NCBI RefSeq assembly: GCF_000425445.1 | Contig: NZ_AUDL01000015.1 | Span: forward strand, 40,225 to 104,224 | DNA from: Flavobacterium denitrificans DSM 15936 | GTDB lineage: Bacteria > Bacteroidota > Bacteroidia > Flavobacteriales > Flavobacteriaceae | Length of the DNA: 64,000 nucleotides | Direction of reading: 5' to 3' | Shown here: in pieces, positions 50,586 through 59,637 of the stretch | How positions within the stretch are numbered: position 1 is the first letter of the stretch | Layout of the letters: every line of letters starts with the position of its first letter | The notes under the pieces: generated by a model | The model's input: only the letters and a program-made list of their open reading frames with translations | Told to the model about the DNA's origin: nothing | Database searches by the model: none | Made by a program: the position numbers and the translations under genes

Positions 50586-51311
50586 ATGAAAAAAATTATT
50601 CAATCAGTAGTTTGCAGTGCGCTTTTAGTTGGTTTTACAGCTAATGCACAAACCGAAAAAATCAATGGAAACGGTAATGTTGTAACTCAAACCAGAACAA
50701 CTTCAGAATATGATGCAATCAAAATATCAGGCTTTTTTGATGTTGATTTAGTAGCTGGAAAAGAAGGAAAAATTACAATTAAGGGCGAAGAAAATATTTT
50801 AAACGTAATTGTTGTTGAAGTTGAAGATAATGCTTTGAAAATTCACGTTAAAAAAGGCACTAATGTACACCCTAGCAGTGGAAAAAAAGTTGAAATTACG
50901 GTTCCGTTTGAAAAAATATCAGAATTAAATCTTTCTGGATCAGGTGATATCGTATCAAGAAATCAAATAAAAAATGATTCATTTACAGTGAGATTATCAG
51001 GATCTGGAGATATTGATTTAGATGTTGCATCCAACTCTTTTGATTTCAGTCTCAGCGGTTCAGGAGATGTCAAGCTAAAAGGCAGTTCAGATAATGTAGT
51101 TGTGAAACTTTCTGGTTCTGGTGATATAGATGCGGCTAATCTTAAATCTAAAAATGCTACTGTAAATGTATCAGGCTCAGGCGATGTCAAAGTAAACTGC
51201 AACGAAAGTATAACAGCAAGAGTTTCAGGCTCGGGAGATATCAAATATGCTGGAAATCCGGAAAAACGTGATGCAAAGGTTTCAGGTTCAGGCAGTGTAT
51301 CAAAAGTATAA
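50586..51311 (+). CDS. DUF2807 head GIN domain protein
   Basis: A 241-residue secreted protein with a signal peptide (1-21, ending ANAQ). After a TSEYDAIKISGFFDVDLVAGKEG opening, seven SGSGD/SGSGS turns follow at a spacing of about 20 residues (LSGSGDIVS, LSGSGDIDL, LSGSGDVKL, LSGSGDIDA, VSGSGDVKV, VSGSGDIKY, VSGSGSVSK). This is the GIN-domain beta-helix of the DUF2807 family. A cell-surface role is likely but unproven. It is the last gene of the locus and starts 19 bases after the DUF4097 gene. Confidence 0.88.
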   Translation: MKKIIQSVVCSALLVGFTANAQTEKINGNGNVVTQTRTTSEYDAIKISGFFDVDLVAGKEGKITIKGEENILNVIVVEVEDNALKIHVKKGTNVHPSSGKKVEITVPFEKISELNLSGSGDIVSRNQIKNDSFTVRLSGSGDIDLDVASNSFDFSLSGSGDVKLKGSSDNVVVKLSGSGDIDAANLKSKNATVNVSGSGDVKVNCNESITARVSGSGDIKYAGNPEKRDAKVSGSGSVSKV

Positions 51312-51320
51312 TTTTTAGAT

Positions 51321-51399
51321 AAAACTCAATAATAAAAGATTTTAAAACATCATTCAATCAAAAATCGAACAAATCAATCCTCTTTTATTATTGAGTTTT
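51321..51399. repeat. Long inverted repeat, 19-bp arms
   Basis: aaaactcaataataaaaga (51321-51339) is the exact reverse complement of 51381-51399. The loop is 41 bases. It follows the DUF2807 gene and may act as a terminator, but the loop is unusually long. Confidence 0.7.
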
Positions 51400-51424
51400 A
51401 ATTTATTTTCATATTTAAAATCTA

Positions 51425-51456
51425 AAAAAAAGAGGCGCTTAAAGCGCCTCTTTTTT
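51425..51456. terminator. Bidirectional terminator overlapping the UMF1 stop codon
   Basis: agaggcgctt pairs with aagcgcctct around a 1-base centre, with A-run before and T-run after. The stem includes the last codons and TAA of the minus-strand gene. Confidence 0.87.
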
Positions 51457-52743
51457 ATGAACTCTTCTCAGAAGAAAAATTGATGTAACGAAGAAAATTG
51501 CGAGAACAACAATTGCTTTACGCGGACTTCCAGTTCGTTGGTCAATTATTCCATAAATACACATTCCTATTACAATTCCTATTTTCTCTGCAACGTCATA
51601 AAAACTAAAAAATGAAGCAGTATCTTTTGTTTCAGGCAATAACTTTGAATAAGTTGAACGTGAAAGAGCCTGGATTCCGCCCATTACAAACCCTGCAATC
51701 GTTGCCATGACATAAAATTGCATTGGTAAAGTAATAAAATAAGCTAATGCACAAAATACTGCCCAAACACCGTTAATTACAATCAAAGTTGGAATATTGC
51801 CAAATTTTGCAGAGCATCTTGAAGTAATAATTGCACCAATTACAGCAACTAATTGTATAATTAAGATACAGATAATTAGTCCTATTGTTCCTTCTTCTTT
51901 TGATGACCATTGAATTTCCTGTGCGCCAAAATAAGTTGCCACCAGCATTACGGTCTGTACTGCCATACTTGAGACGAAAAAACCTCCTAAATATCTTCTT
52001 AGTGGCACATTATCTTTTAATAGGCTCCACACTTTTTTCAATTCTTTAAAACCATTAAAAACCACGTCTTTTGTCAGTTTTTGGCCATTCTCCTTGCTTC
52101 CCTTTGGCAAATAGTAATACGTATATTGGCTAAAAAGAATCCACCATATACCAACCATAATGAAAGAATAACGCATTGCTTCCATTGCTGTGATATTAAA
52201 AGTTTTTGGAAACATAATCATACCAAGATTGATCAGCAATAAAATTACACTACCAATATATCCAAGAGAATAACCTTTTGCACTAATTCTGTCTTGCTGC
52301 TCCTCAAAAGCAATATCTGGCAAATAAGAATTGTAAAAAACCAAGCTTCCCCAATATCCTATCAATCCTAAGAAATAAAATGCCAATCCGATATAAATAT
52401 TTCCAAGATCGAACCAATATAATCCAACGCACGACAAAGCGCCTAAGTAACAAAAAAACTTCATGAATGCTTTTTTGTTCCCAACATAATCTGCAATTCC
52501 TGACAAAAGCGGCGAAATAAATGAAACAACTAAAAACGCAAAAGCTGTAGTAAAACTAATTAAAGCCGAATTCTTAAGGTTCATCCCAAAAACTTCAATA
52601 TAATGTCCGCGATCAGTAAACAATGCTTCATAAAATATTGGAAATACTGCAGAAGCAATTGTAAGTGTATAAACTGAATTGGCCCAATCATAAAATGCCC
52701 AAGCATTTAATAATTTCTTGTCGCCTTTTTGTAGGTTTTTCAT
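51439..52743 (-). CDS. UMF1-type MFS transporter (Atg22-like)
   Basis: A 434-residue MFS protein with 12 helices. The N-terminus NAWAFYDWANSVYTLTIASAVFP is a hallmark of the UMF1/Atg22 family. The loop after helix 2 is ISPLLSGIADYVGNKKAFMKFF and the late segment is GGIQALSRSTYSKLLPETKDTASFFSFYDV. It may export amino acids or nucleosides, as Atg22 does for vacuolar amino acids, but the substrate is not known. Its stop codon lies inside the terminator. Confidence 0.9.
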   Translation of the reverse strand: MKNLQKGDKKLLNAWAFYDWANSVYTLTIASAVFPIFYEALFTDRGHYIEVFGMNLKNSALISFTTAFAFLVVSFISPLLSGIADYVGNKKAFMKFFCYLGALSCVGLYWFDLGNIYIGLAFYFLGLIGYWGSLVFYNSYLPDIAFEEQQDRISAKGYSLGYIGSVILLLINLGMIMFPKTFNITAMEAMRYSFIMVGIWWILFSQYTYYYLPKGSKENGQKLTKDVVFNGFKELKKVWSLLKDNVPLRRYLGGFFVSSMAVQTVMLVATYFGAQEIQWSSKEEGTIGLIICILIIQLVAVIGAIITSRCSAKFGNIPTLIVINGVWAVFCALAYFITLPMQFYVMATIAGFVMGGIQALSRSTYSKLLPETKDTASFFSFYDVAEKIGIVIGMCIYGIIDQRTGSPRKAIVVLAIFFVTSIFLLRRVHKKEAL

Positions 52744-52835
52744 GGAAGTAGTTTTGATAATAGGCTACGAATTTATCTAATTTTTATTATAATCAAAGAG
52801 AAAATTTCGATTCGTATATTATTAAATTATGAAAT

Positions 52836-52868
52836 AAAAAAAAAGCTACCCGAATAACGAATAGCTTT
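52836..52868 (-). terminator. Terminator of the M48 gene
   Basis: aaagcta (52842-52848) pairs with tagcttt (52862-52868). The A-run (52836-52844) is a T-run on the minus strand. Confidence 0.72.
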
Positions 52869-52896
52869 CAATATTATAAATCAAGCCTTGTAGATT

Positions 52897-53709
52897 TTAT
52901 TTTATAGTTCCTACTTTTAATGCAATTGCTTTTGCTTCAGGAATTAAGGCTTTAATATTAGCAATTCTTGTTGCATCAGAAGGGTGAGTACTCATAAACT
53001 CAGGAGTTCCAGATCCACCAGATTTTGAAGCCATTCTGCTCCAGAAAGCAACAGCATCATCTGGATTATAACCCGCAATAGCCATTAATGTTAAACCAAT
53101 TTTATCGGCCTCACTTTCATTGCTTCTGCTAAAAGGCAACATAACTCCTACTTCAGAACCAATTCCATATGCCTGAGCAAAAATTTCTTGAGTTTGCGCA
53201 GATTTGGTACTTGTCGCTGCACTCAATGCAGCACCTCCAATTTGTTGCAATTGCGCGGCCGACATTCTTTGTGCACCGTGATTAGCCAAAGCGTGAGAAA
53301 CTTCATGCCCCATTACGGTTGCCAAACCAGATTCATTTTGTGTTACAGGCAAAATACCTGAATAAACCACAATTTTACCTCCTGGCAAACACCAAGCGTT
53401 TACTTCTTTATTATCCACTAGCTTATATTCCCAGCGATAATCTTTCAAGTATTGCGTTTGACCTAGATAATTTAGATATTTTTCGGCAGCTAGTTTAATT
53501 TTATAACCTACTGTTTCTACAAGTTTTGCATCTGCAGTTCCCGTAATTACTTTATTTTCAGTCAAAAACTGATTGTACTGTTGAAATGAAGATGGAAATA
53601 ATTCACTATTTGAAACAAAATTCAAATTTTGTTTTCCCGTTATTGGATTTGTTGCACAGCCATAAACCAAAACAGCTGTAAAAATCCCAGCAATTAGATT
53701 TTTTTTCAT
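52897..53709 (-). CDS. M48 family metallopeptidase, lipoprotein
   Basis: A 270-residue periplasmic zinc protease of the BepA/LoiP-like type. The lipobox LVYGC (Cys18) follows a signal helix, and CATNPITGKQNL is typical of these lipoproteins. The zinc site is H135-E-V-S-H139 and the third ligand is in SNESEAD (Glu198-202 region). The ending STHPSDATRIANI is the family C-terminus. It removes or repairs misassembled outer-membrane proteins in other bacteria. That role here is inferred. Confidence 0.92.
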   Translation of the reverse strand: MKKNLIAGIFTAVLVYGCATNPITGKQNLNFVSNSELFPSSFQQYNQFLTENKVITGTADAKLVETVGYKIKLAAEKYLNYLGQTQYLKDYRWEYKLVDNKEVNAWCLPGGKIVVYSGILPVTQNESGLATVMGHEVSHALANHGAQRMSAAQLQQIGGAALSAATSTKSAQTQEIFAQAYGIGSEVGVMLPFSRSNESEADKIGLTLMAIAGYNPDDAVAFWSRMASKSGGSGTPEFMSTHPSDATRIANIKALIPEAKAIALKVGTIK

Positions 53710-53794
53710 GATTTTACAAATTTAGCACTAACAAAAATACAACTAAATTTGATTTCACTTTTATATAATTCTCAAAAACTTTACCAGAATTTAC

Positions 53795-56194
53795 CTACTC
53801 CCCTACAATATGAAGTTCATTAAACTCCTTGTCAACAATCAAGAAATTATTTTGTTCAAAGCTTATTTTATCAAACTCAATTTTTTCATTGTCTATTTCG
53901 ATTTCAGTAACTTTAAACGGAAGTCCAATTAAATTGATTTTATATTTAGAATAAGGCGTATCATATTTTCCTTCTTTATGAAGCTGAATAATCAATTCTT
54001 TTTCTTTTCCTATAGAACGTAATGATAAATAGCTATAACGACCTTTTTTGTAATCATAACCATCCTGCGCATCTTCATAAACTGCTGATTGCTCTTTGCC
54101 TTTTTTATAATAAACATCCAATATTAATTCATCAAATTCCAATTCACCAACATATTGCTGAACAGGATATTTTGGAATAATGGCACCCGCTTTTATAAAA
54201 ACCGGAATCTCATCAAATTTTGTATCAATCCAGATTTCTCTTCCTCCTGCGAAAAGTTCATTTGTCCAGAAGTTATACCACTCGCCTCTTGGTATATACA
54301 TTCGTCTACCTACAGCGTTAGGTTCAAGAATTGGGCATACTAAAATTTGGTTTCCAAAAATAAATTCATCATTTCGATAATGCGTTTGTGTATCATCCTG
54401 ATCATAATAAACCAATGGTTTCAACATCGGAATACCTTCTTCAATATATTGCCAAAACATAGTATATAAATATGGAAGAAGCTGATAGCGAAGACTTACA
54501 AATTTTCTGGTAATATTAATGACTTCTTCATCAAAAGCCCAAGGTTCTTGATTTCCATGATCTCCAGAAGAATGCGTTCTGCAAAATGGATGAAAAACAC
54601 CCAACTGAATCCAACGTGCATATAATTCGCCTGTAGGTTGTTCCGCAAAACCACCAATATCAGAGCCTGTAAAACCCATTCCGGAAATTGACATTCTTTG
54701 AACTTGAATATTTGCAATCCATAAATGTTCCCAGGTTGCAACATTATCTCCCGTCCATGAAGATGTATAACGCTGAGCACCAGAATAAGCCGATCTTGTA
54801 ATTACAAATGGACGTTTTGGATACGCAAAACGTTTTACACCATGATAAGTAGCCCTTGCCATTTGGGTTCCGTAAATATTATGGGCTTTTCTATGGCTAC
54901 AAGGATTTCCGTCATAAACGTGACGAACATCCATCGGGAAAGTTTTATTTGGAACCTCCATAACAGCTGGTTCGTTCATATCATTCCAAACTCCTTTTAC
55001 GCCAATGTCTGAAATTAATTCTTTAAATAATCCTGCCCACCATTCTCTTACTACAGGATTTGTATAATCTGGAAAGTTACATTCTCCAGGCCAAACTTTT
55101 CCTTTCATATAAGGACCATCGGCTCTTTTGCAGAAATAATCTTTTTCTAAAGCTTCTTTATAAACCCAATAATTTTTATCGATTTTGATTCCCGGATCGA
55201 TGATTACAATTGTCTTAAAACCGTCTTCAGCTAGTTCACTGACCATCTTTTTTGGATCAGGAAAATATTCCTTATTCCATGTAAAACATCGAAAACCGTC
55301 CATATAATCAATATCCAGATAAATGGCATCACAAGGAATTTTAAGTTCTCTGAATTTTGAGGTAATTTCTTTTACTTTGCTTTCTGGATAATAACTCCAT
55401 TTACATTGGTGATAACCTAAAACCCAAAGTGGTGGTAATTCAGGTTTTCCTGTCAAATCGGTATAAGTTGTAACAACATCCTGCATTTGAGGACCATAAA
55501 TGAAATAATAATTCATTTCGCCTCCTTCAGCCCAAAAACTTGTTACATTTCTTCTTTCCTGGCAAAAGTCAAAAAAGGTTCTGAAAGTATTATCGAAGAA
55601 AACTCCGTAGGATTTTTGATTATGCAATCCAATATAAAACGGAACTACTTTATAAAGTGGTTCCTGATCTTTTTGATAAGCATATTGATCAGTAGCAAAA
55701 TTCTCTACTCTTTTGCCTTTTAAATTCATTTGAGTGGCTTTGTCACCAAGACCGTAAAAACATTCTCCGTCTTTTGACGATTTACTCATTTTTACAATGT
55801 TACCGCCGTATTCATAACTTTCTTCCCAATGAAATCCAAGTTCGTCCTGAAGGATCAAACAATTTTCTAGGTCATAAATAGACAAACGAACATCTGCTTT
55901 TTTAATTTTACAAATTACTTTACTGGTTCTAATTTCAAAGTAATTCTCATCTTCACTAACCTGTAAAAAATTATAACCATGCAATTGCGTTTTATCAATC
56001 GCATACGAAAAATCATTACTAAAATATCCTTTCGTAGTAAACCGAAAGCGAATTAAGCTGTCTCTAAGAACCGTGACTTTTAAAATTACATTATTGTCAG
56101 TGTAGAAAGAAATGGAATCTCCCTCATGCTCGTACGAAACTATTTTCGACGGAAATAAATTGCCTTTATGTTCTAGTGATGTATTTGTAATCAT
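53795..56194 (-). CDS. Glycoside hydrolase family 31 alpha-glucosidase
   Basis: A 799-residue enzyme without a signal peptide, so cytoplasmic. The N-terminal beta-sandwich (1-250) is followed by a TIM barrel. The catalytic nucleophile is Asp405 in GVWNDMNEP and the acid/base Asp483 is in SSWTGDN. IYLDIDYMDG (near 291-300) forms part of the subsite. It hydrolyses alpha-linked glucose from glycogen or malto-oligosaccharides. It lies beyond glgB on the same strand and may recycle glucose from glycogen or maltodextrin. A TATGTTTG -7 box lies upstream (complement of 56233-56240), suggesting partly separate transcription. Confidence 0.94.
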   Translation of the reverse strand: MITNTSLEHKGNLFPSKIVSYEHEGDSISFYTDNNVILKVTVLRDSLIRFRFTTKGYFSNDFSYAIDKTQLHGYNFLQVSEDENYFEIRTSKVICKIKKADVRLSIYDLENCLILQDELGFHWEESYEYGGNIVKMSKSSKDGECFYGLGDKATQMNLKGKRVENFATDQYAYQKDQEPLYKVVPFYIGLHNQKSYGVFFDNTFRTFFDFCQERRNVTSFWAEGGEMNYYFIYGPQMQDVVTTYTDLTGKPELPPLWVLGYHQCKWSYYPESKVKEITSKFRELKIPCDAIYLDIDYMDGFRCFTWNKEYFPDPKKMVSELAEDGFKTIVIIDPGIKIDKNYWVYKEALEKDYFCKRADGPYMKGKVWPGECNFPDYTNPVVREWWAGLFKELISDIGVKGVWNDMNEPAVMEVPNKTFPMDVRHVYDGNPCSHRKAHNIYGTQMARATYHGVKRFAYPKRPFVITRSAYSGAQRYTSSWTGDNVATWEHLWIANIQVQRMSISGMGFTGSDIGGFAEQPTGELYARWIQLGVFHPFCRTHSSGDHGNQEPWAFDEEVINITRKFVSLRYQLLPYLYTMFWQYIEEGIPMLKPLVYYDQDDTQTHYRNDEFIFGNQILVCPILEPNAVGRRMYIPRGEWYNFWTNELFAGGREIWIDTKFDEIPVFIKAGAIIPKYPVQQYVGELEFDELILDVYYKKGKEQSAVYEDAQDGYDYKKGRYSYLSLRSIGKEKELIIQLHKEGKYDTPYSKYKINLIGLPFKVTEIEIDNEKIEFDKISFEQNNFLIVDKEFNELHIVGE

Positions 56195-56395
56195 ATCGCT
56201 ATTGTCTTAATTATATAACTCAATCCTTACTTCAAACATACAAAAAAACTTGGTAAAGCACTATGAATAAAAGGTTTATTCACGAAAACGTTTTTTCTGA
56301 ATGAGTTACAAATTAGTTTACAAAAAATCAATAATTCGATAATTTTAAAACACAAAATTGATAAAACAACATTATTGAAATTTATCTCTAATTTT

Positions 56396-58300
56396 CTACT
56401 CAAAAGAATAAACCGTAACGCTTAAAGGAGGCAAAGTTAATTCTACAGAATAATCTCTTCCATCATAAGGAGAAACATCAATTTTTATAGAGTCAGGATT
56501 TCCAACGCCACTTCCTCCATATATTTCTGCGTCACTATTGAAAATCTCTTTTAATTTTCCTTTTTTAGAAATGCCAATTCTATAATTCTCTCTTACTACT
56601 TGCGTGAAATTGCAAACTACAACTAGATTTTCATCAGGATTATTTCCTTTTCTAATATAAGAAACAACAGCATTTTGATGATCAGAATAATTGATCCATT
56701 CAAAACCTTCGCCTGTAAATTGTTTTTCATACAATGCCGGTTCAGATTTGTATAACTGATTCAAATCTGTAATTACTTTTTTAATTCCCAAATGATAATC
56801 ATATTGCAATAAATGCCAATCTAAGCTTTTTTCAAAATTCCATTCATCGCTTTGTCCAAATTCTGCTCCCATAAACAGTAATTTTGTTCCGGGATGCGTA
56901 AACATATAGCCGTAGAGCAATCTTAAATTAGCAAATCGTTGCCATTCATCGCCAGGCATTTTATAAATAAGAGATTTTTTGCCATACACCACTTCGTCAT
57001 GAGAAAACGGAAGCATAAAATTTTCTGTAAAAGCATACGTCATCGAAAAAGTCAAATCATTTTGATGGTATTTTCGATAAACAGTTTCTTTCTGGAAATA
57101 TTTTAAAGTATCATGCATCCAACCCATCATCCATTTCATTCCAAAACCTAAACCTCCATAAGATGTTGGTCTCGAAACCATTGGAAAGGAGGTGCTTTCT
57201 TCAGCAATTGTCTGAACTCCCTTGAAATTAGAATAGATTACCTCATTGAATTCTTTAAGAAAACTAATACTATCTAAATTTTCTCTTCCGCCATAAATAT
57301 TTGGTTCCCATTCGCCGTCATTTCTCGAATAATCAAGATATAACATCGAAGCTACAGCATCAACTCGTAGTCCATCAGCATGATAATTTTGAAGCCAAAA
57401 AACAGCATTACTGATTAAGAAAGCACGAACTTCATTTCGTCCATAATTAAAAACCAAACTTTTCCAATCGGGATGATAACCTTTTCTTCGATCTGGATGC
57501 TCGTACAAGTGTGAACCATCGAAGAAACCTAAACCATGCGCATCATCAGGAAAATGAGACGGAACCCAATCCAAAATCACACCAATTCCAGCCTGATGCA
57601 GTTTGTCAACCAAAACCATAAAATCCTGTGGTTTTCCAAAACGAGAAGTTGGCGCAAAATAGCCTGTCAGCTGATATCCCCACGAAGGATCATAAGGATA
57701 TTCCATAATTGGCATAAATTCAACATGCGTAAAGCCAGTTTCTTTTAAATAATTTACCAAATCGTCTGCTAATTCCAAGTAAGTCAAAAAACGATTATGT
57801 TCTGCACGTTTCCATGATCCCAAATGCACTTCATAAACCGAATATGGCTTATCTAGAGCATTATTTTCGTGGCGCGACTCCATCCAATTTTTATCTTTCC
57901 AATTGTAATCCAAATCCCAAACCACTGATGCTGTATGTGGAGGTTTTTCACAATATAAAGCAAAAGGATCTGCTTTTTCGGTTACAACTCCATCAATATG
58001 CGACTGAATTTTATATTTATAAAGTGAACCTTTAGACAAATCAGGAATAAAACCTTCCCAAATACCCGAAGAATCCCAACGAACTTGTAATTCATGCTCA
58101 CCTTCCACCCAATAATTAAAATCGCCCACTACAGAAACCGATTTGGCAGTAGGAGCCCAAACGGCAAAATACACACCTTTTGTTCCATTTACTTCAATTA
58201 AATGCGCGCCTAACTTTTCATATAATTTGAAATGTTTTCCGGCTTTGAATAAATCAATATCAAAATCGGTAAATAGAGAATGCGTAATTACTTTTGTCAT
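56396..58300 (-). CDS. glgB: 1,4-alpha-glucan branching enzyme
   Basis: Cuts and rejoins alpha-1,4 glucan chains to form alpha-1,6 branches in glycogen. The 634-residue GH13 protein has an N-terminal CBM48 (about 30-120: VYFAVWAPTAKSVSVVGDFNYW). The (beta/alpha)8 barrel has the nucleophile Asp314 (GLRVDAVASML), Glu367 (TIAEEST) and Asp435 (FSHDEVV). A C-terminal all-beta domain completes it. It is somewhat shorter than E. coli GlgB (728) because it lacks the first N-terminal domain. It lies 56 bases after glgC in the direction of transcription. Confidence 0.96.
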   Translation of the reverse strand: MTKVITHSLFTDFDIDLFKAGKHFKLYEKLGAHLIEVNGTKGVYFAVWAPTAKSVSVVGDFNYWVEGEHELQVRWDSSGIWEGFIPDLSKGSLYKYKIQSHIDGVVTEKADPFALYCEKPPHTASVVWDLDYNWKDKNWMESRHENNALDKPYSVYEVHLGSWKRAEHNRFLTYLELADDLVNYLKETGFTHVEFMPIMEYPYDPSWGYQLTGYFAPTSRFGKPQDFMVLVDKLHQAGIGVILDWVPSHFPDDAHGLGFFDGSHLYEHPDRRKGYHPDWKSLVFNYGRNEVRAFLISNAVFWLQNYHADGLRVDAVASMLYLDYSRNDGEWEPNIYGGRENLDSISFLKEFNEVIYSNFKGVQTIAEESTSFPMVSRPTSYGGLGFGMKWMMGWMHDTLKYFQKETVYRKYHQNDLTFSMTYAFTENFMLPFSHDEVVYGKKSLIYKMPGDEWQRFANLRLLYGYMFTHPGTKLLFMGAEFGQSDEWNFEKSLDWHLLQYDYHLGIKKVITDLNQLYKSEPALYEKQFTGEGFEWINYSDHQNAVVSYIRKGNNPDENLVVVCNFTQVVRENYRIGISKKGKLKEIFNSDAEIYGGSGVGNPDSIKIDVSPYDGRDYSVELTLPPLSVTVYSFE

Positions 58301-58356
58301 ATTTGGTTTTTAAGGCAATTGAAATTTGGGTTTTATATTATTGGAATTTTAAAACT

Positions 58357-59637
58357 TTATTCGATTCTAAAATTATCCGAAAGAATTGCTCCTTTTTTAA
58401 TCACAACAATACCATCTTTTATGCTGTACAATTCGTTGGTAAAATTATCTAAATGTTTTCCTCCGCTAATGTGAACGTTATTTCCAATACGGACATTTTT
58501 ATCTACTAAAGCATTTTTTATAAAACAGTTTTCACCAATTCCAACATGAATTTTATTGACACTAGCTTCGTGATTCAGTTCATCCAAATCTTGGTAGAAA
58601 TCATTCCCCATCACATAACAATTTTCAAGTACAGTTCCAACACCAATTCTGGAGCGAATACCAATAACTGAGCTTTTAATTTCTTTTGCATTGATAATAC
58701 AACCTTCAGAAATCAATGATTGATTGATAATTGAATTTCTGAATTTTGATGGCGGAAGCAATCTTGGTCTCGTAAAAATCTTATTATCATTATCAAACAA
58801 ATTAAACTCTGGAATATCAGCGGTCAAGCCGATATTTGCTTCGAAAAATGACTCAATATTTCCAATATCTGTCCAATATCCTTCGTACTGATAACTCAAT
58901 ATTTTATGTTTTCCAACGGCCTGCGGAATAATTTCTTTTCCAAAATCCTTCGTATCGGGATTAGACATTAACTCCTCCAACAATGATTTATTAAAAATAT
59001 AAATTCCCATCGAAGCCAAATATTTTTTCCCCTTTTCCTGCATCTGTTCACTTACTTCAGATTCCCATTCTGGCAATAATGAAGCGTGAGGTTTTTCGAT
59101 AAAAGCCTCAATAACACTTTCGTGATTGGTTTTCAAAATCCCAAATTCTGGAGCATCTTTAGCATTTACAGGCAACGTTGCAATAGAAATTTCAGCATCT
59201 GCCGCAATGTGAGCTTCTAACATTTCGTTAAAATCCATTTGGTAAAGCTGATCGCCCGAAAGAATTAATGCATGATCAAAATCATGCTTCAAAAAATGAG
59301 ACATACATTGTCTAACAGCATCAGCAGTTCCTTGAAACCACGTTGGATTATCAGGAGTTTGCTCTGCCGCCAAAATATCAACAAAGGATTGGCTGAAAAT
59401 ACTAAAATTAAAAGTGTTTTTAATGTGAGCATTCAGAGATGCCGAATTAAACTGTGTCAAAACAAATATTTTAAAAATATCCGAATTGATGCAATTCGAA
59501 ATCGGGATATCGACCAAACGATATTTACCTCCAATTGGAACAGCTGGTTTTGATCTTGTTTCTGTCAATGGGAACAAGCGAGATCCTTGTCCGCCTCCTA
59601 AAATAATGGCAACTACATTTTTCTTTTTAAACTTCAT
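58357..59637 (-). CDS. glgC: Glucose-1-phosphate adenylyltransferase
   Basis: Makes ADP-glucose from glucose-1-phosphate and ATP, the committed step of bacterial glycogen synthesis. The 426-residue protein has the nucleotide-binding loop G14-G-G-Q-G-S-R20 and LFPLTETRSKPAVPIGG. Further conserved segments are LILSGDQLYQMD and FIEKP. The C-terminal part is a left-handed beta-helix (VLENCYVMGND, VRIGNNVHIS). It overlaps glgA by 11 bases. Confidence 0.96.
   Translation of the reverse strand: MKFKKKNVVAIILGGGQGSRLFPLTETRSKPAVPIGGKYRLVDIPISNCINSDIFKIFVLTQFNSASLNAHIKNTFNFSIFSQSFVDILAAEQTPDNPTWFQGTADAVRQCMSHFLKHDFDHALILSGDQLYQMDFNEMLEAHIAADAEISIATLPVNAKDAPEFGILKTNHESVIEAFIEKPHASLLPEWESEVSEQMQEKGKKYLASMGIYIFNKSLLEELMSNPDTKDFGKEIIPQAVGKHKILSYQYEGYWTDIGNIESFFEANIGLTADIPEFNLFDNDNKIFTRPRLLPPSKFRNSIINQSLISEGCIINAKEIKSSVIGIRSRIGVGTVLENCYVMGNDFYQDLDELNHEASVNKIHVGIGENCFIKNALVDKNVRIGNNVHISGGKHLDNFTNELYSIKDGIVVIKKGAILSDNFRIE

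Noticed and set aside
50963..51244. SPEPDT-repeat minus-strand ORF
   Set aside because: Its regular repeats are only the reverse reading of the SGSGD repeats of the DUF2807 gene.
50900..51300. Possible CRISPR-like or tandem DNA repeat
   Set aside because: The repetition is at protein level (SGSGD every 20 residues). The DNA units vary and are not separated by spacers.
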